Notes under the pieces: generated by a model
The model's database searches: none
What the model was told of the DNA's origin: nothing
What the model saw: only the letters and a program-made list of their open reading frames with translations
Part shown: positions 1 to 5,293 of the stretch, in pieces
How the letters are laid out: the number at the start of each line of letters is the position of its first letter
Position numbering within the stretch: the stretch's first letter is position 1
Program-made: the position numbers and the translations under genes
Assembly: GCA_023429345.1 (NCBI GenBank)
Contig: JAEYVB010000122.1
Span: 1-9,776, forward strand
DNA: 9,776 nucleotides
Source: Planctomycetota bacterium
Lineage (GTDB): Bacteria; Planctomycetota; Phycisphaerae; Phycisphaerales; UBA1924
Reading direction: 5' to 3'

Positions 1-139
1 TGAGCTGGTCGCGGATACCGGCCCCCTCGATCGCCCGCCGCTCCATCCCGCGCATCATGACCGAAAGCCCGGCGAAGACTCCGCCGGCCATGACCATCAG
101 AACAATCGCAAACCGCCACCGTGCCACGTGGTACCTCAT
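1..139 (-). CDS. N-terminus of a small membrane-anchored protein (partial, cut by left edge)
   Basis: Only the first 46 codons are inside the window. They start at an ATG on the minus strand (137-139), with an in-frame TAA two codons upstream that fixes where the frame opens. The peptide begins MRYHVARWRFAIVLMVMAGG: a short basic segment, then about 20 hydrophobic residues (roughly 10-29), then a charged stretch (RGMERRAIEGAGIRDQ). This is the profile of an uncleaved signal anchor or a signal peptide, with the rest outside the membrane. It lies 30 bp downstream of the lipid kinase gene on the same strand, so the two are probably cotranscribed. No good Shine-Dalgarno precedes the ATG, and a 5-bp inverted repeat (GGGCG/CGCCC) lies just upstream. 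The family cannot be recognised from this fragment. Confidence 0.6.
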   Translation of the reverse strand, partial: MRYHVARWRFAIVLMVMAGGVFAGLSVMMRGMERRAIEGAGIRDQL

Positions 140-169
140 CGGGCGTTACGCGCCCGCCGCCCGGAAAGT

Positions 170-1075
170 TCAGCGGCCCCCGATGGCAGGCGCCTGCCCC
201 ACAACGACGCGCAATGCGCGAGGGAGCACCTCGTAGCGGACCGGGGAGGAGCCGATGGCCTCTCCATCGGCGTTGACCGGGAGCGGAGGGGTGCTGCTTA
301 TCTCGACCCAGGAGCCGCGGAGCTGGACCAGCACCTCCGATTCCCGGTGCCCGCCATTGACGATGCTCATCCCCAGGAGAGCGAGATCGCCCAGAGGAAG
401 TTCGGGAATCGCCATCACCTCGAGCACCCCGTCATCCATCAAGCCATCGGGGTTGACCGGAACCCCACCGCCGAGCGTCCGCCCGTTGGAGACAATCGTC
501 GCGATCGCGTCAAGCTCTTGTTCGGAGCGGTCCGTCCGGAGTTTCAAGCGGTAAGGGGTCAATTCCGTAACCGACATGACCGCCGTGAGCATGTAGGAAA
601 GGGACCCCAGCACCCCCCTCTTCGTCCCCTGTTCCGTGGCCGCGCCTACCCCCTGCACGAACCCCCCCGCGGAGCCGTTCAGGATCAGCCGCTCAGCACC
701 CTCGCACCGTACTCGGACCACATCCATGGGGTGGACCTGCCACCGCTCCAAAAAACCGACCGCTTCGAGCGGCGGGACGCGAACCCCCAGCGACGCCGCC
801 AGATCATTCCCCGTGCCCAGCGGCAGAATGCCGAACTCGACCTCCGCAAGCGCGGGCGCGATGCCGTTCAGCACGCCGTTGATCGTGCCATCGCCGCCGC
901 CGGCCACGATGCGCCGGAACCCTGCCTCGACCGCCTCACGGGCGATCGTCTCGGCATCGTCGCCGCACGTGGTGACCAGCACCCGGACGCCCGGGAGCGA
1001 GGCCAACGCCCCGAAAAGCGGCTGCAGGTCCGCCGCGCTGCCGGCGACCGGGTTGATGATCACGCAGGTTCGCAC
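170..1075 (-). CDS. YegS/BmrU-type lipid kinase (diacylglycerol kinase catalytic domain)
   Basis: This 301-residue protein belongs to the diacylglycerol/sphingosine/YegS lipid kinase superfamily, cytosolic or membrane-peripheral enzymes that transfer phosphate from ATP to a lipid alcohol. Visible motifs are the N-terminal strand VIINPVAGS (5-13), the nucleotide-binding GGGDGT (59-64), PLGTGND (85-91), the glycine-rich NGSAGGF (133-139), DDGVLEV (214-220) in the C-terminal sandwich domain, and NADGE (268-272) at the position of the catalytic acidic pair. Length is normal for the family. The start is a GTG; an in-frame stop ten codons upstream leaves no other good choice. An AAGGAG lies 23 nt upstream, too far to be an ordinary ribosome binding site, so the start is less certain than the gene. 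It diverges from the HIT gene across only 40 bp. The lipid substrate cannot be told from sequence. Confidence 0.93.
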   Translation of the reverse strand: MRTCVIINPVAGSAADLQPLFGALASLPGVRVLVTTCGDDAETIAREAVEAGFRRIVAGGGDGTINGVLNGIAPALAEVEFGILPLGTGNDLAASLGVRVPPLEAVGFLERWQVHPMDVVRVRCEGAERLILNGSAGGFVQGVGAATEQGTKRGVLGSLSYMLTAVMSVTELTPYRLKLRTDRSEQELDAIATIVSNGRTLGGGVPVNPDGLMDDGVLEVMAIPELPLGDLALLGMSIVNGGHRESEVLVQLRGSWVEISSTPPLPVNADGEAIGSSPVRYEVLPRALRVVVGQAPAIGGR

Positions 1076-1103
1076 CCATGAGGCTAGCCGCGGACGTTCT
1101 CCT

Positions 1104-1109
1104 TACACT
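1104..1109 (+). promoter_or_regulatory. Possible -10 box placed for a leaderless HIT transcript
   Basis: TACACT matches the TATAAT consensus at 4 of 6 positions and ends 6 nt before the ATG at 1116. Transcription would begin at or next to the start codon. No Shine-Dalgarno precedes that ATG, as expected for a leaderless mRNA. No convincing -35 element is seen about 17 nt upstream, which weakens the call. The same hexamer lies upstream of the OPT transporter gene. Confidence 0.35.
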
Positions 1110-1115
1110 CTCCTC

Positions 1116-1679
1116 ATGCACGCACCTTCACCCGAGGACGGCCCGAATCATCCGGGGCAGCCGGCGCTCCAGGCGCCGTGGCGGCAGACTTATCTGGAGA
1201 CGATGGAAGCGTCGCCCGCCGCACGCCCCACCGCCCACTCCGGCTCCTTTCTCCGCGACTACTGGCTCACGCCCCAGGACGATGCGGCCAACCATATCGT
1301 CGCTCGGACCTCCCACGGGATCATCCTCCTGAACCGATACCCCTACGCCGGCGGCCACCTCCTGGTCGCGCTCGGGGAGCCGCGGCCGCGGCTGCTGGAT
1401 TACCCCGCGGACATGCGGGCCATTCTGTGGCAACTGGTCGACGCGGCCGCCGGCCTGATGGAGCGCACCCTGGAGCCGCAGGGGATTAACATCGGCATCA
1501 ACCAGGGCCGCGCGGCCGGCGCGGGGGTCCCGCAGCACCTCCACGTGCATCTGGTGCCCCGCTGGGGCGGGGATGTCAACTTCATGGCGGCGGTCGGGAA
1601 CGTGCGGGTCATTCCGACCTCGCTGGAAAGCATGACCTTGCGCTACCGGGCGACATGGGCTGCGATGCGGGGCCACTGA
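1116..1679 (+). CDS. HIT-family protein (histidine-triad nucleotide hydrolase/transferase)
   Basis: A 187-residue HIT-domain protein. The histidine triad HLHVH (141-145), followed by LVPRW, is the signature, and the central His normally forms the nucleotidyl intermediate. The layout APWRQTY (20-26), NRYPYAGGHLLVA (73-85), INIGINQG (124-131) and GGDVNFM (151-157) is that of the bacterial branch resembling Ap4A phosphorylase/hydrolase. Enzymes of this branch cleave dinucleoside polyphosphates or nucleoside phosphoramidates in the cytosol. The start at 1116 keeps the conserved APWR-x-x-Y; a later ATG at 1203 would remove it, although a GGAGA sits just before it. Where many relatives have a CxxC-like pair, this protein reads SGSFLRDYW (42-50), so a zinc-cysteine site is absent. 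It is followed after 1 bp by the flavoprotein gene. The exact substrate is unknown. Confidence 0.92.
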   Translation: MHAPSPEDGPNHPGQPALQAPWRQTYLETMEASPAARPTAHSGSFLRDYWLTPQDDAANHIVARTSHGIILLNRYPYAGGHLLVALGEPRPRLLDYPADMRAILWQLVDAAAGLMERTLEPQGINIGINQGRAAGAGVPQHLHVHLVPRWGGDVNFMAAVGNVRVIPTSLESMTLRYRATWAAMRGH

Positions 1680-1680
1680 C

Positions 1681-2985
1681 GTGCCCGAGAGCGCGGACAT
1701 CGTCGTCGTGGGGGCGGGAGCGGCGGGGCTCATGGCCGCCATCACCGCGGCCAGGGCCGCCCGGGCCGGCGGCGCTCCAGTGAGGGTCATCGCCGTGGAT
1801 GGGGCCAGAAAGCTCGGGGCCAAGATCCTGGTTGCGGGCGGCGGCCGGTGCAATGTGACGCATTACCACGTCGATGAATCGGCCTACGCGGGCTCCTCGC
1901 GCGAACAGATCCGGCGCGTGCTCCGGCGCTTCGATGTCCCCCGCACGGAGGAGTTCTTTCGGGAACTCGGCGTCGCACTCAAACGCGAGGAGACAGGCAA
2001 GCTCTTCCCGACGACCGACGATGCCCACACCGTGCTCGATGCGCTGCTGCGCGCCGCGATGGATGCGGGCGTGGAGATACGCCATCCTTGGCGTGTGGCG
2101 GAGATCTCCCGTTGCGACGCAGGGTTCACCGTCCGGGAGGCGACCGAGACGGGAGCCCCGCGCGAGCTTGTCGCCAGACGCCTCATCCTCGCCACCGGAG
2201 GCAAGGCGCTGCCGAGAACCGGCTCGGACGGGCAGGGGTACCTCCTCGCCAAGTCCCTCGGACACACGCTGACGCCTCGCATCTTCCCAGCCCTGGTCCC
2301 GCTGACATTGCCGCGTGACCATTTCATATGTTTGCTGAGCGGCCTCACGGTGACAGCCACGCTCGATGTGCGGTCCCATTCCGGCAAGCGTCTGGCCTCG
2401 TTCACCAACTCCACGCTCTGCACCCATTTTGGCCTCTCCGGCCCCTCCGTGCTGGATATCAGCCGCTACTACCTCGACGCCGCCGCCGTCGCACGCGAGG
2501 ACCGAACCCCCCCGCCGTCGCTCACGATCAACTGGATGCCCGCGGTGTCGCCCGAGGCGCTCGAACACGAGCTCCGCGATCTGGCCCCGCGGCGGGGCGC
2601 ACCATCGCTTTCAACATTGCTTCGCGACCGGCTCCCGGACCGGCTCGCCCGCGCGATCTTGGAGCACTGCGGCGTGACGCCCCAGGCCACGGCGGCGCAG
2701 CTCTCCCGCGAGGCTCGGCACGCCCTCGTAATCGCCGCCACGCAGATGCCGCTCCCCGTCTCGGGCGACCGTGGCTTCGTCTTCGCGGAAGTAACCGCCG
2801 GCGGGGTCCCGCTCGATCAGCTGAACCTCAAGACCATGGAATCCCGAGCTGCGCCCGGGCTCTTTCTCTGCGGCGAGATCTGCGATGTGGACGGCCGCAT
2901 CGGGGGGTTCAACTTTCAGTGGGCATGGGCGAGCGGCTTCGTCGCAGGCTCCGCTGCCGCGAGCGCCCCGGCCGCCGCGGGGTGA
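1681..2985 (+). CDS. HI0933/BaiN-family NAD(P)/FAD-dependent oxidoreductase
   Basis: A 434-residue flavoprotein of the HI0933-like (YhiN/BaiN, 'aminoacetone oxidase' type) family, whose physiological substrates are mostly unknown. The Rossmann FAD-binding motif is VVGAGAAGLMAA (9-20). Family hallmarks follow in order: GARKLGAKIL (41-50), GGGRCNVT (53-60), GKLFPTTDDA (106-115), ATGGKALPRTGSDGQGY (171-187), the mid-domain TNSTLCTHFGLSGP (242-255), and the C-terminal NLKTMESR (382-389) and DVDGRIGGFNFQWAWASG (402-419). The length is slightly above the usual 390-420. The GTG start begins 1 bp after the HIT stop codon, which implies translational coupling. Only a weak G-rich run serves as ribosome binding site. 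The ROK kinase gene follows 10 bp downstream, so the three genes probably form an operon. No key residue looks damaged. Confidence 0.94.
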   Translation: MPESADIVVVGAGAAGLMAAITAARAARAGGAPVRVIAVDGARKLGAKILVAGGGRCNVTHYHVDESAYAGSSREQIRRVLRRFDVPRTEEFFRELGVALKREETGKLFPTTDDAHTVLDALLRAAMDAGVEIRHPWRVAEISRCDAGFTVREATETGAPRELVARRLILATGGKALPRTGSDGQGYLLAKSLGHTLTPRIFPALVPLTLPRDHFICLLSGLTVTATLDVRSHSGKRLASFTNSTLCTHFGLSGPSVLDISRYYLDAAAVAREDRTPPPSLTINWMPAVSPEALEHELRDLAPRRGAPSLSTLLRDRLPDRLARAILEHCGVTPQATAAQLSREARHALVIAATQMPLPVSGDRGFVFAEVTAGGVPLDQLNLKTMESRAAPGLFLCGEICDVDGRIGGFNFQWAWASGFVAGSAAASAPAAAG

Positions 2986-2986
2986 G

Positions 2987-2991
2987 GGAGG
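2987..2991 (+). promoter_or_regulatory. Shine-Dalgarno of the ROK kinase gene
   Basis: GGAGG lies 4 nt before the ATG at 2996 and directly after the stop codon of the flavoprotein gene. It supports this start over the in-frame ATG at 3050, which has no such site. It also suggests reinitiation of ribosomes along one message. Confidence 0.7.
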
Positions 2992-2995
2992 GCTC

Positions 2996-4060
2996 ATGAG
3001 CCCGCGTGCCGAAGCGCCCGCCGACACCCCGACACCCCCACCATCCTGCATGCCAAAGAACGGCGGCGGGCTGATCCTGGGAGTGGACATCGGGGGCACC
3101 AGCACGAAGGCGGCGCTGATCGATCCCGGCATCGTCGCCGACGAGCCGAAGAAGGGCGTCCTCGGTCGTGCAAAGTCGGAGACCGGCGCGAAGGAAGGCA
3201 TCGACGCCGGCATCGCCGCGCTCGCCGACCTGCTCGACGAGGCCTGCGAAGATGCGGAGGTCGAGCGCGACCGCGTTGCAGCGATCGGTGTCGCGGTCGC
3301 GGGCGCTGTGGACCACGTCGAGGGCGTTGTCCTGAACGCGGTGAACATCGGCTGGAGCGATGTGCCCCTGGCCCGCCTGCTCCACGAGGCGTTGGAGCGG
3401 CCGGCGGTCGTCGAGAACGATGTACGGGCGGCGGTGTACGGCGAGCAGCGGGCCGGCGCTGCCCACAAGTACCGCGACGTCTTCGGCGTCTGGGTGGGCA
3501 CAGGCCTCGGCGGGGGGCTCATCCTGAACAACGAGCTGTTCTACGGTTCCTACGGCACGGCCGGGGAGTTCGGGAGAGGGGTCGTCCTCCCCTGGATGCC
3601 GCCGGGCGAGGGGTCGCTGGAACAGGTGTGCTCGCGGATCGGCATGGCCGAGTCGCTGGTCCGGCTCCTCCGGTCGAACCGATCATCCTCGCTCGAGCCC
3701 CCGGATGGCAACGACCCGCGCGCCATCCGAAGCAAGGAGATTGCCAAAGCCTACAAGGCGGAGGATAAACTCGTCACCGAGGTGGTGGACCACGCGGCGC
3801 AGGTTCTCGGCGTCGCGATAGCCGGCGTCATCACGCTCCTCTCGCTCGAATGCGTGGTCCTCGGCGGGGGGTTCGTTGACGCCCTCGGCTCCCGCTACGT
3901 GGAACGCGTCGAGGAGGCCGTACAGAAGGCGGTCTTCCCCGACGTGTGCCGATCGGTCAAGGTGCTGCGGTCCGAACTGGGCGATGACGCCGGCCCCATC
4001 GGCGCCGCGCTCCTGGCGGCCCGCCGGCTCGGCGTACGGGCGAGAGCGGCCGCGGAGTAA
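2996..4060 (+). CDS. ROK-family sugar kinase (glucokinase-like) without the zinc site
   Basis: A 354-residue ROK protein: the ATP-binding phosphate-1 motif GVDIGGTSTKAALID (29-43), IGVAVAGAVD (97-106), the catalytic Asp in VVENDVRAA (138-146), the phosphate-2 motif WVGTGLGGGLILNNEL (166-181) and the adenosine-site segment VVLGGGF (287-293). Such kinases phosphorylate glucose or related hexoses and N-acetyl sugars with ATP in the cytosol. The zinc ligands conserved in most of the family are missing. GExGH reads GEFGR (190-194), with Arg for His, and the CxCGxxGCxE cluster is reduced to PGEGSLE (203-209). There is a Pro/Ala-rich N-terminal extension of about 27 residues. A strong ribosome binding site supports this start. 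No DNA-binding domain is present, so it is a kinase-type ROK rather than a repressor. The last gene of the likely HIT operon, it converges on the dockerin gene. The sugar is unknown. Confidence 0.93.
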   Translation: MSPRAEAPADTPTPPPSCMPKNGGGLILGVDIGGTSTKAALIDPGIVADEPKKGVLGRAKSETGAKEGIDAGIAALADLLDEACEDAEVERDRVAAIGVAVAGAVDHVEGVVLNAVNIGWSDVPLARLLHEALERPAVVENDVRAAVYGEQRAGAAHKYRDVFGVWVGTGLGGGLILNNELFYGSYGTAGEFGRGVVLPWMPPGEGSLEQVCSRIGMAESLVRLLRSNRSSSLEPPDGNDPRAIRSKEIAKAYKAEDKLVTEVVDHAAQVLGVAIAGVITLLSLECVVLGGGFVDALGSRYVERVEEAVQKAVFPDVCRSVKVLRSELGDDAGPIGAALLAARRLGVRARAAAE

Positions 4061-4061
4061 T

Positions 4062-4095
4062 GAAAACGCCCGTCCGGATCGCTCCGAACGGGCGT
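4062..4095. terminator. Hairpin terminator between convergent genes
   Basis: ACGCCCGT (4066-4073) pairs perfectly with ACGGGCGT (4088-4095). An inner CGGA/TCCG stem continues after one mismatch and closes a TCGC loop. On the minus strand the hairpin is followed by TTTTCA, so it is a standard intrinsic terminator for the secreted-protein gene 4129-5064. On the plus strand it directly follows the ROK stop codon but lacks a T tract, so it probably acts less efficiently in that direction. Confidence 0.78.
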
Positions 4096-4128
4096 GTGAA
4101 GGGAATGACAAACGCGGTCCGACGGTGC

Positions 4129-5064
4129 TTACGGGCAGCCGGCGGCGAAGCTCTGCAGGAAGCAGGTGAAGTCCGCGACGTTCAGGACGGGCGCCTGCGT
4201 GCTCTGGTCGCAGTTGGCATAGCTGTCCCCGGAAGCGAAGCGGGTGAGGAAGCAGGTGAAATCAGCCACGTTGAGGATGGGGGCCTGCGTGCTCTCGTCG
4301 CAGTTGGCGTAGCAGGTCACCGGTCCGCCCACGGGCAGGAGCGACACATCGTCCCAGCGGAAGCCCGCCATCTGGCTGTACAAGTCGATCGCCTGGATCC
4401 GGGGCTGCCCCTGGGTGCCGCTGGCGTTCCAGGACCACTGGCCATTGGTCACAAGCGCCTGGCCGCCGTAGGTCATGTTGAAGGTGTCGGTGTCGAGGTC
4501 GATATCGATGACCAACTCGACCCACTGGTCGAGGATGAGCGGGAGCTGGGTGTTCCCCGGCCCGCCGTTGGCGACCGACTTGTTGAACGACTCGACCACG
4601 CCGAGGTTCATGTCGTAATGGACCTCGATGGACCAGTTCCCGCCCGAGACGTACGGGTTCGCATACGTGTTGAGCATGATGAAGAAGCCCACGCCGAACG
4701 CGGTCGACGGGACGTAGGTCTTGACCTTCGCCTGCCACTGGCCCTGCGTGATGTTGAACACCTGGACGATGTCCGTCTCGTTAGCCGCGAGCGCCGAGTT
4801 CGGCGCCGAGGCGGCCAGGAGGTTGTCCGCGGTAGCGTCCACCTGCCCGGTGGCACCCCAGTACAGCCACCCGTTCTGGCCCACGATGGGCGTCCCGTTG
4901 GGGTACGAATCGAAGTTGTCCGAGAAACCCGGGCCATCGGCGCTCAGGTTGTTGCCCACCGGACGCTGAGGCCTGGACCGATCCGGATCGGGACCCGCGA
5001 CCGCGGACGCGGCGAACACCGCCCCGGCAGCCATCGCGACACACATTACTCCGCTACGGCGCAT
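4129..5064 (-). CDS. Secreted protein with jelly-roll-like domain and C-terminal tandem Cys-rich dockerin
   Basis: A 311-residue exported protein. Residues 1-23 form a signal peptide (MRR start, hydrophobic core, probable cleavage after AVA). A domain from about 47 to 243, opening with FSDNFDSYPNGTPI and closing with GFRWDDVSLL, has the pattern I associate with LamG/concanavalin-type jelly-rolls in planctomycete surface proteins; this is inferred from pattern only. The C-terminus is two 30-residue repeats (252-281 and 282-311) of the form YANCDxSTQAPxLNVADFTC, ending GCP. Each resembles a dockerin calcium loop with a three-residue insertion followed by a helix. All cysteines of the mature protein lie in or directly beside this module. 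A strong AAGGAGG 6 nt upstream fixes the ATG. The central domain may bind glycans or be structural; the partner bound by the repeats is unknown. Confidence 0.88.
   Translation of the reverse strand: MRRSGVMCVAMAAGAVFAASAVAGPDPDRSRPQRPVGNNLSADGPGFSDNFDSYPNGTPIVGQNGWLYWGATGQVDATADNLLAASAPNSALAANETDIVQVFNITQGQWQAKVKTYVPSTAFGVGFFIMLNTYANPYVSGGNWSIEVHYDMNLGVVESFNKSVANGGPGNTQLPLILDQWVELVIDIDLDTDTFNMTYGGQALVTNGQWSWNASGTQGQPRIQAIDLYSQMAGFRWDDVSLLPVGGPVTCYANCDESTQAPILNVADFTCFLTRFASGDSYANCDQSTQAPVLNVADFTCFLQSFAAGCP
4132..4311 (-). repeat. Two tandem 90-bp dockerin-like repeats (first gene)
   Basis: Units 4222-4311 and 4132-4221 (coding order) each encode 30 residues. Shared positions include YANCD, ST, AP, LNVADFTCFL and F-A. 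The units are also alike at the DNA level. The second contains an exact 24-bp match (4153-4176) to the first unit of the neighbouring gene (5408-5431). Confidence 0.85.
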
Positions 5065-5070
5065 GCGATA

Positions 5071-5077
5071 CCTCCTT
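5071..5077 (-). promoter_or_regulatory. Strong Shine-Dalgarno of gene 4129-5064
   Basis: AAGGAGG on the minus strand, 6 nt before the ATG at 5064. It is the closest match to the anti-Shine-Dalgarno sequence in the window and settles the start codon. Confidence 0.8.
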
Positions 5078-5164
5078 CAAACGAAGTGCCTGGCCGCACG
5101 CCGGAACGGAAATGACCAACATGGTGATCGCCCCGCTATGCGACCTTGCCGAGAAAACGACTCG

Positions 5165-5183
5165 CGCTCCGAGAACCGGAGCG
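5165..5183 (-). promoter_or_regulatory. Stem-loop at the 5' end of the secreted-protein transcript
   Basis: CGCTCCG pairs perfectly with CGGAGCG across a 5-nt loop. It begins about where transcription from the proposed promoter at 5191-5219 would start. It could stabilise the 5' end of the mRNA, act as an operator, or, with the TTTT about 6 nt past the stem on the minus strand, act as a weak attenuator. The structure is seen; its function is inferred. Confidence 0.45.
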
Positions 5184-5190
5184 TTCGATC

Positions 5191-5219
5191 AAGATAACCC
5201 ACCCGGCCCTGATCCGCAA
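5191..5219 (-). promoter_or_regulatory. Probable sigma-70-type promoter of gene 4129-5064
   Basis: On the minus strand TTGCGG (5214-5219) and TATCTT (5191-5196) are separated by 17 bp and match the -35 and -10 consensus at 3 and 4 of 6 positions. The box pair lies in the only large gap upstream of the gene and would give a leader of about 120 nt with the stem-loop at its 5' end. Confidence 0.45.
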
Positions 5220-5223
5220 GAAC

Positions 5224-5249
5224 AAAAATCTGGCATCCGTAACGGAATG
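5224..5249 (-). terminator. Possible intrinsic terminator of gene 5294-6556
   Basis: On the minus strand CAT-T-CCG pairs with CGGATG (six pairs with one bulged T) around a TTA loop, and TTTTT follows a few bases later. An outer TGGCA/TGCCA pair (5231-5235 and 5256-5260) could extend or compete with the fold. It lies about 45 bp past the stop codon and directly before the next gene's promoter. The stem is short, so the call is moderate. Confidence 0.42.
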
Positions 5250-5293
5250 TCAGAGTGCCATGTCGGCCCACGACCTCCGCTGTTTGCAAATGA

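Noticed and set aside
4060..5115. Plus-strand frame of 351 codons across the jelly-roll protein gene
   Set aside because: It is antisense to a gene with signal peptide, strong Shine-Dalgarno and terminator, and its product has no recognisable domain.
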